Origin: Sweltsa coloradensis
Lineage: Eukaryota > Arthropoda > Insecta > Plecoptera > Chloroperlidae
Direction: 5' to 3'
Length of the DNA: 64,000 bases
NCBI GenBank assembly: GCA_024449915.1
Contig: JAMZAV010000318.1
Span: 682,001 to 746,000 of the forward strand
The notes under the pieces are model-generated. The model had not been told where the DNA came from. It worked only from the letters and a program-made list of their open reading frames with translations, and made no database searches. Position 1 is the stretch's first letter. Every line of letters begins with the position of its first letter. Shown in pieces: positions 21,703 to 32,823 of the stretch. Made by a program: the position numbers and the translations under genes.

Positions 21703-22832
21703 CAGAGTCGATAAAGAAGTTTCCCCTTTGGGGAGGTCCCCTAACTCCCAAGTCAAAACGGAATCTAACGTCCTGCGCGCTGAGAGCGGCTCCAATGTGA
21801 AACTAATAAAAGCACTGCACGCTAAATACGGTCAGTAGATTATCGATGTGCAGTGACGCTGAAATCAACAAACAACAGACGAAACGTCAAACTTCAATTT
21901 TATTTCAATCATATTAGCCCTGGGCCCTAGTCTTTTAAAACGATTTACTTTTGATTTATTATTGTACTAAAAAGTGTTGCGCAGGCGTCAGTGACATTTT
22001 CGTGCGAAATAATTTGAGATATGCCTTGTTCAAGCCTAACGGACGTAAGTGTAGCCTAGGCCCAAGGCCACAATACAGTTTTCAGACGTAAGTACGCCCT
22101 AGGCACTCAAATCGAAATCTTGAACAATACATATTGTCGGCCTAGCTCCTAAGCTTAGGTCTACTCCATCAGAAATATCCTCATTAATAAAGAGAGTTTG
22201 CTTTATGCCAAAACATTCGCCAACATTCGATCGTATTTAATTTTTTGACGTTTCCGCCATTTGTCGTCATCGACTGTTAACTACTAGTAGAAAAGTGACG
22301 TACTTTTATTGAAGTAGTTCCATCAATCGTCACACAGAGTCGCGCGGAACAATGGTGGTATATATCTTTAGGTGATTTCACTGCCAGAATTCTGTGGTCG
22401 CTTAATGCACGCAGTGCAGGCGGTCGCCGACAGAATACGCGACGTGTCAGGTGGTAGTCACGTGACATAGAACTTACAAGATGGCGGCCTTGGGGACCAA
22501 TCAGATGGCTCGAATTCGGAAATTCGAATGTTCCGCCTACGGATCTGAATGCACGGCCTTCAATAAAGTGCATACACACCGCCATCTCTCGAGGTATTAG
22601 AGTCGATAAAGAAGTTTGGAAAAACTTCTTTATCGACTTTCTCGTCACGTGACTACCACCTGACACGTCGCGATCCTGGCGGATTCTGTCTGAACTGCGT
22701 GCATTAAGCGACCACAAAAATAGCATTGCTGGATACGCAAGTGAAATCACCTAAAGATATATACCACCATGCCCAGGGCGGTATAGGGAGTTGGAGGACC
22801 TCCCCAACGGGGAAACTTCTTTATCGACTCTG
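21703..22832. mobile_element. 1.1-kb foldback element with nested inverted repeats
   Basis: The ends are inverted copies beginning CAGAGTCGATAAAGAAGTTT (21703 onward, and 22832 backward). The same motif is present head-to-head inside (22601-22617 against 22622-22638). A longer palindrome has GACGTGTCAGGTGGTAGTCA at 22441 inverted at 22650-22669. A 157-codon minus-strand frame across it is a by-product of the palindrome. Flanks are GTAGTAG-rich, so the target duplication is unclear. Confidence 0.75.
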
Positions 22833-23716
22833 GTGGTAGTAGTATCTTTATTTAGCGCTTGGCTATTTTCAGTACATAGAATTACATACAATAAAGAAGA
22901 GGATATTAACTGCTGTAAATAGGGTCATCCTTATTTTTTCTCCATTATTAGAAATACGCGATGTTCAAATGCAGTCTTGGGGTGGAACGTGTTCATTTTC
23001 TTACATCAGTGACTTGTAACGTGAAATGTTACTATTTCGTGACTGATGGGCCCTCTAATTTATATCGGTCTATACAATAACAAAGTTTTGAGCTATCAAC
23101 ATTTACAAAAACGTTCACAGATTAGTTAGTTTAGATATTAGAGTTATTTTTGGTAAATCTTGCAAGTCTGATGGTAAATCGGATAATTCAGATAGTGACT
23201 CAATTGTGGAAATTGTCATGTGGCATTTTCTTGTATTGCGAATAACAAATGTACAACCATAAAATATACTGGTACCTTTGCTGTGCATGTCTGAACAAAA
23301 ACGGGAATTTACATTTTTAATTTTTAATATAATTATATTGAGAGGCTAAACTGATTCAACAAAATCAGTAGCGGATCAGTGTTAGTGGTGGGGGGGGGGA
23401 GCGGTGGGGCGATCGGCATCATCCCTTCCCCTATTTTGATTGCGCAGCCAATCATTACCATCACCTATTGTGCCATTTTCGATTTTTTTAAACAATAAGT
23501 TTAAAGACCGTCTAAAGTTGTAAATTAGCAAATTTTCTCGCCTTCGGCGAAAAGGGTGCTAACGGCCGAATCTTTTATACGTGCCCTGGTTTTGTAAAAA
23601 CGAGCTCGATCTCCCCCCCCCCCCTAGATACGTACGTAGACAGTTTTCGTTGTACAATTCTATCAGACACTGAATAAAATATACCGAAATCATAATAATT
23701 ATAATAATTATAATTG
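22833..23716. other. Repeat-rich spacer, partly paralogous to the flank of D
   Basis: A short block near 22925-22985 (TTTTTTCTCCATTATTAGAA) matches segments near 40410 and 42660. The rest contains G-runs (about 23388-23400) and C-runs (about 23611-23625) in degenerate repeats. No gene was seen. Confidence 0.45.
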
Positions 23717-24160
23717 TGTTGGTTCGTTGGAGTAGTGGTTAGCGTACCTGCTTCCAATGCAGAAGGTCTAGGGTTCAATTCCCGCTATAGGCAGAAGTTT
23801 TTTAACTTCTGATTTGGATTTCTCAGTCCATCAGTTCTTCTCTTAGGAATTTGTAAATGGTGACTTTGGAGCCGTCCTAGCAACGAGGCACATAATAAAT
23901 TTCAAAGTTGTTCTGAATCGGCCTTGTTGATTCTGACGTTGATTCGCGGGTGTTTGCACTGTCCATACCATCACTGATTGCTATATTTCCCATTAAATAT
24001 ATCGATCTTTGGTTGGTTATCGATCGCTCACTCGTCGATTGCGTCGGGGTCTATAGGGTTGGCTTGGTCGCTTTGGTTTAATGCCCCCCACTGAAAATTA
24101 GTCATATGACTGAGTGGGTAGACTCTAAATGCGAATTTATTTATTTATTTATTTATTTAT
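23717..24160 (+). mobile_element. tRNA-derived SINE (family 1), full-length copy
   Basis: The head is GGAGTAGTGGTTAGCG, CTGCTTCCAATGCAG, GGGTTCAATTCCCG. The body contains GTCCATCAGTTCTTCTCTTA, TTGATTCGCGGGTGTTTGCA and TCGTCGATTGCGTCGGGG, and the copy ends GAGTGGGTAGACTCTAAAT followed by (ATTT)n. This is the uninterrupted reference for the copies split at 16391/20993 and at 62160/63002. Confidence 0.9.
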
Positions 24161-24494
24161 TTAATATCATGATAATTACACAGGCTAATTACATTACTGA
24201 TATAATACAGTACACAAAACAATGCAGCAAAAACGTTTTAGAAAATCACTTACGGGCATGGTCTTCGAAATGTTAGTGAAATATTTCAGAACCCCTCGGA
24301 ATTAAGAAAACCCGGCGCGCCTGTGCAGATGCCAGATGATATCTTCAGAAGACTGAGAGTGGTTTAACTCAAATTGATTTTTACTTATCGTTATAATACT
24401 TGGGTGAACATAATGGAAGGAAATCATATGCAAACAAAATGTGATTACGTGGTTGATCCCCCATCCGCGTTAGTAGCTCCAGATCAGTGGGTTG

Positions 24495-25614
24495 CACTCT
24501 AAATTAAAAGAGCGGAAAAACACTCAAATCGAGTGAAATTTCGCTCCATTTTTAGCTTGTATTTGCACCGCTCTTTCTGAGTGACCACCACTCCTAGAAT
24601 TGAGTGAAATAATTCCACTCAATTATAGAGCGAAATTTTCACTCTGAAATAAGGGTGATAATCGCTAATAAAAGATCGAAATTCACTCAAATAATAGCGA
24701 TATTTTGGCTTTAAAGATACTCTCTACTCAGGCTATTAATAACTCAAACAGAAGCTAAAATCACTCAAAATTTAGACAAACTAACTTATCTAAAGCAGCT
24801 GTATGCAAACATCACGGTAATAATAATTATGTAGATGGACGACTGCGTTCTCTCTCCTCACTGTGGACGCCCATGAAAAGGCATGCATATAATAATATGC
24901 ATTATTATCTAGGCCTACAGCACATGATATAGGCCTACACATGAAATATTATGTTGTTTTCAACTAAAACAATGAAAACACAATGAACTATTCGTGCATA
25001 TAGAAGTACAACAGATGTCGACATTTACCTTTTGCTTTTCGGCGTTTTCTGCAGAAAATGCCCTTTCTATTAGAACGTTGAACACTTCATCACTACACCA
25101 GTCACAACCATTTTTGCTAGAAGACTTACACTGGCAATGCGCACACGGTCACGAATTAACACACACTGACGAGTTGGTTTCGACGATGCCGGGCGTGGAC
25201 AGAGGACCGTTGATATATTGGAATGCCCTACCTCGTTCTTTGCCATGAGTATATGAAAAGCAATCACCAGTGACATGTTTGAAACGTCGCCGGTAAAATC
25301 TCTGCTATTCATCCCTAGACTTGGCACCGATCAGGACAATACAGTAGACATACAATAAGAAGCCCCATTCATCCCTTAGATAAATCTCAACACTAATCCC
25401 TTGAACAAGCTTTATGCATCGCTCACTATTGACTAAACATCGCTAACTAAAGAGCGGTGTCACACGGTCACTCAGCACATTTGAGCTAAATAATGATCAC
25501 CCAATACATCGAGTGACAATTCCAGTAAAAATGAGTGACGAACACTCAAAACGAGTGAAGTGACCATCCGCTCGGCGTATTGAGTGAAACAAACCACTCA
25601 AATAATTTAGCGTG
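24495..25614. mobile_element. 1.1-kb TIR element dense in GAGTGA/CACTCA motifs
   Basis: The ends are imperfect inverted repeats, CACTCTAAATTAAAAGAGCGG against CACGCTAAATTATTTGAGTGG (read inward). Flanking sequence is paralogous to 42780-43110, where the insert is missing: CAGTGTGTTGGGG there against GGGTTG and TGGGGC here. TG is therefore a possible 2-bp target duplication. Many CACTCA/GAGTGA words fill both ends. No coding remnant was recognised. Confidence 0.75.
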
Positions 25615-26700
25615 TGGGGCAAAGATTCATAATCGTGATGTGGAATAATATTGTAAAAAACATTCCCCTCCTCGGAACATGTCGCCGGATTTACTTGCAT
25701 GTCTTTCTTCACAAAACACAAGTTGGAAGATACACAGTAGAGTTATACACAGCAGAGGTTGTAGCAATTAGGTATTTAAAAAACACAACACGATAATGCG
25801 TGCATTTTGTAGGAAATTTGAATACATAAGTGGTTTGGAGAAGCGGCAGGGGAGCGAAGACGATGCCCTGGGCACCCACCCTATAAAATGTCAATCCGAA
25901 TGTATCAATCTAAGTTTTTTTTTTTTTTTTTTAATAAATAAATAAATAATAAAATAAAATCTATAAAAATTATATCTTTGTAACTTTAATTTTACACGAC
26001 TTTTTCAATTTTTTCGATCGGGAAATTTGCGAAAATTGGTGTTTTGAGAAATTTCTTAAATCGGCGTTAACCTGTTTCTGTTTTGTTCCACATAGATACT
26101 AAGAGCATCGAACCAATCTAAAATGGCCCTTTATAACAACGTGTCTTGAAACTGTGCACAAACAATAGGTACTCTCAAACACGCAAAAATATGGATTCCA
26201 AAATCACAGTCACACCCCTTCTTGGTAATTAGCATAAATTTTGAATTTTGACGAAAACAAAACAAAATATAGAGGATTTACAGAAAAAGCTGCAGAGTAC
26301 GTCAATAATGGTCAATTAGGTCAAAATCCTCCAAGGTCACTGGGCATAAAGATAGTCTCCATGTTATTTCTAATGGGAGATTTTTGCCGATGAGACCTAG
26401 CTCGAAAAATACAAAGTTTGACAATTTTTCTTCTGGTCATGGTGGACCCAATTGTTCTGTGAATTTCTAAATTCAATATTAGTTGGCCTGAAAGAAATAT
26501 ATTTTTTAAGTTTAGCGGGTGAATACCCCTTCTTTTTTTTTTACTAACAATTTCACAAATCTATTGTCATAGATACATACAGTTTCCATACAACATAGAA
26601 AATTGTACAAAAAAATAATATTCCGTACAAAAATAAATCTAACAAGTATTTTCTCAAAAAAACCACAAAGCCTGCAATGGTCCTCAATGAATAGAATGTG
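25615..26700. other. Non-coding, paralogous to the flank of D, plus a dispersed repeat
   Basis: 25620-25890 matches 42870-43110 (AACATGTCGCC, TGCATGTCTTTCTTCACA, GGGGAGCGAAGACGATGCCC). About 26070-26510 is an inverted copy of a repeat in intron 5 of D (37100-37500). No gene was seen. Confidence 0.55.
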
Positions 26701-26907
26701 TCGGGGAAGTCTGTTTTGAAGTGGTGGGTATTTGACGGGGATTCCCGTCAGAACTCCCCCCCCCCATACCCCCCCACACCACATCGCCCGTCGCCCGCTC
26801 CTTGTTCGCTAATGCACGCTGCGCCAACTTGTTGCGTCTCATTCTCGAGTGAAGAGTCCAGTGGACAAGCCGTTCTGTGCAGATGGTACAGCTACAAGTT
26901 CGACTGG
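26701..26907 (+). other. Candidate 5' non-coding exon of copy D
   Basis: A less AT-rich stretch ends GACTGG|GTAAGTAC at 26907, a near-consensus donor. The paralogous stretch upstream of E ends in the same donor at 44673. D and E both begin their coding exon right after an acceptor with the ATG inside the exon, so an upstream untranslated exon is required. This is the best candidate I see, but the whole region is duplicated, so conservation alone proves little. Confidence 0.3.
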
Positions 26908-28719
26908 GTAAGTACACTTCACGTTGTTGTACTGTATGCTTGTCTACTGATGTGATTAGGCAGTTGCGTACTGTTAAAGTATTCCATCGTGAAACATGGC
27001 CACCGCCCAATACACGACAGGAAAGTTGTTCAGTCAATCGACGGACAGTGAGAGTCAATTGACGGGGTGGACAAAATTTAGCTCCTGTTATGAACGAACC
27101 ACTCACCACTGTGTTTGCAAAAGGTATTCCGCATAATTTGTGCCTCCATTTTTTACGATGTCAAAACTTTTCATGGCAAAAATAGAAATTACAATTTCTA
27201 TAATTAATTGGACTGTTTGGTAGGCCTATTAGTGGGCATGCGCTGAAAATACCTTTGGCTGTGGGCTTTCCCGCTTTCAGACTTCGTCACTTGAGACAGC
27301 TGAGCAAGTGTACGACTGTGAAGTGTCAGCCATCTTATTTTTTTATTCACACCGTTATCGGAATAATTATACATTTTATAGGTTAGTGTGAAGCTGAAGA
27401 CGACCATTGGAGTCAACACTCAACTGTCATGTCCGGCAGAAGTTAAAGTTTGTTTGCGTTTTGTGATACTCTGTAGCATAAGCCTTCATAAAACAGCCAA
27501 CAAGGATGGTTGGTGTCCGGTGGTGAGAATCGAGCATACTGCATAAGACCTTCAAAATCAAGGTCTGGTCTTGCGATTAGCCTTGAAAAACACCTGTTCA
27601 GTCTTGTAGTGTGTTTTGGAGAATACACACATTGTGTTCTTTGTTTGCTACTCTATGTGTGGATAATAACCATGGCCAGCATTTTCATGACAGATGCACC
27701 GATTGTGTAGGCCTACACCGGTGTGCATTGCATGATTGTATTGTGGCGTGTGGTGTATATTACTGTGGCTACTTAGTGTAAGCCCATCATCATTCCCGTC
27801 GAGGCTCTTCTGCGTAGGCTAATGTTTTCTATAGCTAGTGTTGTTTAGGCTATAAACTATGTTTTATTTGGGAGATATACACCAATATATTTTTCTTCTC
27901 GGCAGTCATGATCAATCATCGGTTCTCATAGGGTCATGCATGGCATGAGTCATGATGAAGTCATGTTTCGTATCAGCGTCCGTTGTCCGATAATAAAAAT
28001 GTCAAGTCGTGGGTACCCTCGCACTGGCTTCCAACACAAAGGGTCTCTTGTCTCTCACTATCAGAACAGTTGGTTGGCGTTCTGTTGACAGAGCAGATTT
28101 CGTAAGATCCATGTGGTCATTTCGTGTCGCATTTGCCAACAAGTCTGGAAGCTGATAGTTTGTGTCGATACATCCTGCAAAGATTGGTGGTCGTTGTGTG
28201 AGGATTGGGGGGGGTAAGATGATGAAAGTTGGCCATCATTATGATCAGTGAAGAAGAATAGGTTACACGACTTAGATGTCAATGCTGTTATGCGTCTTAC
28301 TTATTTTATTAATTAATTAATTTATTTATTTATTTTTTATTGTATGCCTACGTCTATCCATTCATTTAAAAAACTGATTTACAAAGGAGGACAACTAAAT
28401 AAATCTCATGACATAAAATGGCAAGTGCAGACAGGCCTATATTTACTTCGTCGGTCATTTCCAAATGATTCAAAGTGCCATACTATAATGTACGTCTACC
28501 TCTACAGAGAGTCGTGCGCGTGTCCCCGCGTTAAAATCCCTGGTACGCTCGAACTAAACTGATGCGTCATGAAGCGACACCAAGCCCGCGTGTCTCTTCT
28601 CTCCCATTGAAACATTTACTCCACAAGAAACACAATAATAATTACATGCTTACAAGCCCGCAATCTTTGTTTAGAGAATGCTTATATACCATCGGTATAT
28701 TATTAATTTAAATAAATAA
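26908..28719. other. Duplicated spacer between C and D
   Basis: Blocks match the D-E spacer in order: 27215-27430 with 44930-45140, 27780-28290 with 45510-46020, and 28500-28600 with 47050-47150. This supports a ~20-kb tandem segmental duplication. No gene was recognised. Confidence 0.5.
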
Positions 28720-29155
28720 ATTGTATTTTGAGTCTGCCCACTCACATAAATTGTATTTTGAGTCTGCCCACTCACATAATATAATATAAAAACTGATTTT
28801 CAGTGGGGGAAATAAATCAAAGCGACCAAGCCAACCCTGTAGGCCCCGACGCAATCGACGAGTGAGCGATAACCAACCAAAGATCGATTTTTTTAATGGG
28901 AAATATTGCAATCAGTGGTTTGGACAATGCGAACACCCGCGGATCAACAAGGCCGATTCAGAACAACTCTCGATTTATTATGTGCTTCGTTGTTAGGACG
29001 GCTCCTAAGTCATCGTTTACAAACTCCTAAGACAAGAACTGATGGACTTTAGTCCAAATAAGAAGTTAAAAAACTTGTGACTTTAGCGGGAATCGAACCC
29101 TGGACCTTTTGCATTGGAAGCCGATACACTAACCACAAGACCAACGAGCCACACA
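28720..29155 (-). mobile_element. tRNA-derived SINE (family 1), minus strand
   Basis: It is inverted relative to 23717-24160: the tail GAGTGGGCAGACTC is duplicated at the left end (28725-28780), and the tRNA-like head with GGGAATCGAACCC (B box complement) is near 29087-29100. Confidence 0.85.
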
Positions 29156-29239
29156 ATTTTTTTTAAAAATTATTTAAATTATTATTTGTATCTGCAGCAC
29201 CTTTGTACTACTAAAAAAATAGATTAAAACATCCATGCG

Positions 29240-31236
29240 ATCAGCGATCACGGTTCCGAGGACTTAAAATCCGGAATGTTTTTTTTCTTTCTTTTCTTTT
29301 TTTTGTATTTTTGTGTGTTTGTGAACACGATTCCGGCTAAACCGATACTCCAATTATGATGAAATTTTCTGGAAACCTTTGAAATCTCTAAACTTAGAAG
29401 TAGAACTGCACGGTTCAAAAAACCGATCGAAAAATTATTTCTCACGAAAATTGCAATTTTACGTTCTGTTTCGATTTTCTTGTTTTTTTCTGTTTGTATT
29501 TTTGTGTGTTTGTTAACACGATTCCGGCTAAACCAATACTCCAATTGCGATGCAATTTTCTGGAGGCCTTCGAAATCTCTGCTGTACTTAAAACTGCCAC
29601 GGTTTTGAGCGTAATCGAAAGATTATTACTCATAAAAATCGCAATTTTACGATTTTTTTCGTTTTTCTTATTTTTTCTGTTTGTATTTTTGTCTGTTTGT
29701 TAACATGATTCCGGCTAAACCAAAACTCCAATGCGATGAAATTTTATGAAGACCTTCGAAATCTTAGAACTTAGAACTGCCACGTTTTTGAGCGCAATCG
29801 AAAAATTATTTCTCATTAAAATCGAAATTTTACGATTTTTTTCGATTTTCAAAACATTTCTTCGACTTATTACACCTTCATACTTTATCCGATTGTTGTG
29901 ATTTTTTCACAGAACCTTAATTTTATAAATTAATATATTCCTGTGAAATTTGAGCGCAATCGAAAAATTATTTCTTATGAAAATCGCAATTTTATGATTT
30001 TTTTAATTCTTAAAACATTCTTTGACTTATAACACCTACATGTTATATCTGATTTTAATGATTTTTTCACAGAACCTTAATTTTATGAACTATTAAAACG
30101 CTTAAGTCCGCCGCGTTGTTGGATGAGCGTAATTGGTGCATTGAGCTGCCATGATTGTGTTATGAGGATTTTCTGTTGTTCTGTGACAAAATTATTACAA
30201 AGTCGAATAATTTTTTTAAATTTAATCAAAAAAATACAAAATTAACATTATTTTTTAATTTTTTTAATTTTATAAAAAAAGAAAAAAATCGTAAAATTGC
30301 GATTTTCATCAGAAATAATTATTCGATTGCGCTTAAATTTTACAAAAATATATTAATTCATAAAATTAAGGTCCTGTGAAAAATTCATTACAATAGGATA
30401 AAGCATGTAGGTGTTATAAGTCAAAGACTTGTTTAAAAAAAGAAAAAACCTGTAAAATTTCGATTTTCATGAGAAATAATTTTTCGATTGCGCTCAAATT
30501 TCACACGAATATCTTAATTCATAAAATTAAGGTTCTGTGAAAAAAACATTACAATCGAATTAAGCATGTAGGTGTTATAAGTCGAAGAACTATTCTAAAA
30601 ATCGAAAAAATTCGTAAAATGGCGATTTTCATGAGAAATAATTTTCCGATTGCGCTCAAAAACGTGGCAGTTCTAAGTTCAGAGATTTCGAAGGTCTCCA
30701 TAAAATTTCATCGCAATTGGAGTATCAGGTTAGCCGGAATCGTGTTAACAAAAAACACAATAATACAAACAAAAAAGAAAAAAAAAAAAAAAAAAAAACA
30801 TCGCGGATTTTTTTCTCCAGTGTAGTGAAATGGAATCTTCGCTTCGCTCGCTACGCTCGCTACGCTCATCCAATTAATATATCCGTGTGAAAATTTAAGC
30901 GCAATCAAACAATTATTTATTTTAATAATTGATTTTACGAATTTACATATTCGAGTGAAATTTGAGCGCAATCAAAAATTTTTTTTATTATAATTGCATT
31001 TTTACGATTTTTTTTATTTTTAAAATTTCTTCGACTTATAACATCAACATGCTTTATCCGATTGTAATAATGTTTTCACAGAACCTTAATTTTATGAATT
31101 AATATATTCGCGTGAAATTTTGGCGTAATCGAATATTTTTTTCTTATGAAAATCGCAATTTTACGCTTTTTTCGTTTTTAAACAATTACGCTCATCCAAC
31201 AACGCGCCTGAAAAAGCGTTTGCGAAGCTTCCGAGT
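29240..31236. mobile_element. Nest of Helitron-like copies in both orientations
   Basis: Three successive partial 5' segments (TTCCGGCTAAACC at about 29330, 29523 and 29710) are followed by the body, then by an inverted copy (about 30280-30875, ending GCTACGCTCATCC), then by a forward 3' part ending CTTCCGAG at about 31236. It appears to be elements inserted into elements. No coding sequence was seen. Confidence 0.65.
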
Positions 31237-32247
31237 AAATTTAAAAAAATATATAAAATGTCTTTATTTACATTGGAAATTAAATTTGTCGATATGACAA
31301 AGATGGCACTTAATTATTGTTGTTTGCATTGTTTGCATCGTTATAAACATAGGGCCATTAGGTAACCAGACGTCCCAGTTTTAACAAGATCGTCCCGTTT
31401 TTGTGTGATCTGTCCCGGTATTCTAAAAAAAGTTGTTGGGACGGTTCCTGTCTCAGATCGCTCTACAGGCTATCTTGAGCAAAAAAGGTCCAAAAAATTC
31501 CGACCCCGGCGGCTGGGGCTTCGCTCCAGACCCCGTGTAGCCCACGCAACTACAGGGGCCCATCAGAGAACCTTGCGCCCGGGCCTTTCAGTTACTGTAG
31601 CTCAGGGGTGGAAAATTAGCGGTCGCCCGCTCGCCCAGGCGAGTAAAAATTTAATGCTGGCCCCTAAATCATCAAGAAGTAAAAAATAAAAAAATAATAA
31701 TAATACTAATATTTTTTTCCAAGCACCTTGCATCATAGGCCTATATTGGTGAGTGTTTTTCATTTATCAATGCAACATTGGCTAGATCTACTTTCACAAG
31801 TTATTCTTGATACAAATTCGCTTAAAAAATATTCAATATTAATATTAATTTTCGATTTTAGGCAATCAAAATGTTATGCAATACTCAAAAAATTTGCACC
31901 TTTGGCGAATTTGCCGTTATACCCGTTATAAACTAAACTAAAACATTCATTCATTACTAATTGATTTACTTCGCCATCGTCGGCCCATGCCCGTAGTGTT
32001 GGCAACTTGGCAACAGCGCACGAGGAGAACGTGGTCCGGTCGACCCCATGATCCAATGAAATTCTTCCTTAATGGGTCGCCCCGCTATCTCTAGAGTCTA
32101 AGCTGGCTGGAAACGAACGAACTCAAAAGCGCAGAAAAATATTCTCATTGTACCAATAACGCACTCATTCATCAACGCGATTGTAAGATGCATTCGCGAA
32201 TCGGCCAAGTTGTATTAAGACTAACACGTGTTATCGTTATCTTTCAG
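31237..32247. other. Upstream region of copy D
   Basis: Contains a repeat with CCAGACGTCCCAGTTTTAAC (31360-31385) and a GC-rich part near 31490-31570 that resembles 48990-49090. From about 31980 the sequence is less AT-rich and could hold regulatory DNA, but no clear promoter is visible. It ends in the acceptor CTTTCAG. Confidence 0.4.
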
Positions 32248-32823
32248 ATTCACAATATAATGGAATCGTCAGTAAATAACATTAAAAGGGCGCATAAAAA
32301 ACCGTCCAAGCAAGTATTGTCAAATATTTACTTGCACTTGTCGCGACCACAAGGGTCATTCAATTTTGCAAAGTTTTCTTCCCTACACAACGAACTAGAC
32401 GACGAAGGCCGCACTCAATTAGGCACGACAATTATACAGAAGTTCTGTGGATTGTTGCCTTTTAATAAAAGTGAACAGAATGAGAAATGCATGAAGTCTC
32501 GGAAAGTCTCAATCGACCTCAGAAATGAAGGTAACAAACACTTCATGACGAAGAACGAAGAAGCGTTGTTGCTTTACTCCCAGAGCATCGCAACTGCTCC
32601 GTATCCCACGTCCGACCAGCAGGAGTCAGAAGAACTGGCACTGGGCTTTGCAAACAGGTCCGCTGTGTATTATGTGATGAAGCAGTACGAGGCATGTCTG
32701 AGAGATATTGAGCACGCTCTGATGTTTAACTACCCTGATAAACTCAGGTTCAAGCTGCTGGAGAGGCGAGCCAAGTGCTACCAGAGTCTGGGTAGGAGGG
32801 ACGAAGCAAGAGCAAGCGCCCAG
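32248..32823 (+). CDS. SMYD4-like D first coding exon (N-terminus and TPR)
   Basis: Acceptor CTTTCAG ends at 32247; ATG is at 32260 and the donor CAG|GTAAGC at 32823. The first ~80 codons (MESSVNNIKRAHKK...) align with E but not with A. From KVSIDLRNEGN onward the DNA is almost identical to A and E. The upstream 12 nt are 5' UTR. Confidence 0.88.

Noticed and set aside
22277..22750. 157-codon minus-strand open frame
   Set aside because: It lies across the arms of the foldback element, mirrors palindromic DNA, and shows no domain. It is better explained as a by-product of the inverted repeat.
23717..23795. Possible tRNA gene with a CCA anticodon-like loop
   Set aside because: The same head with a shared ~300-bp body recurs at four places, which identifies a tRNA-derived SINE.
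31405..31689. 94-codon plus-strand frame near the GC-rich segment
   Set aside because: The segment resembles 48990-49090, where the frame is not kept. It looks like a dispersed repeat.
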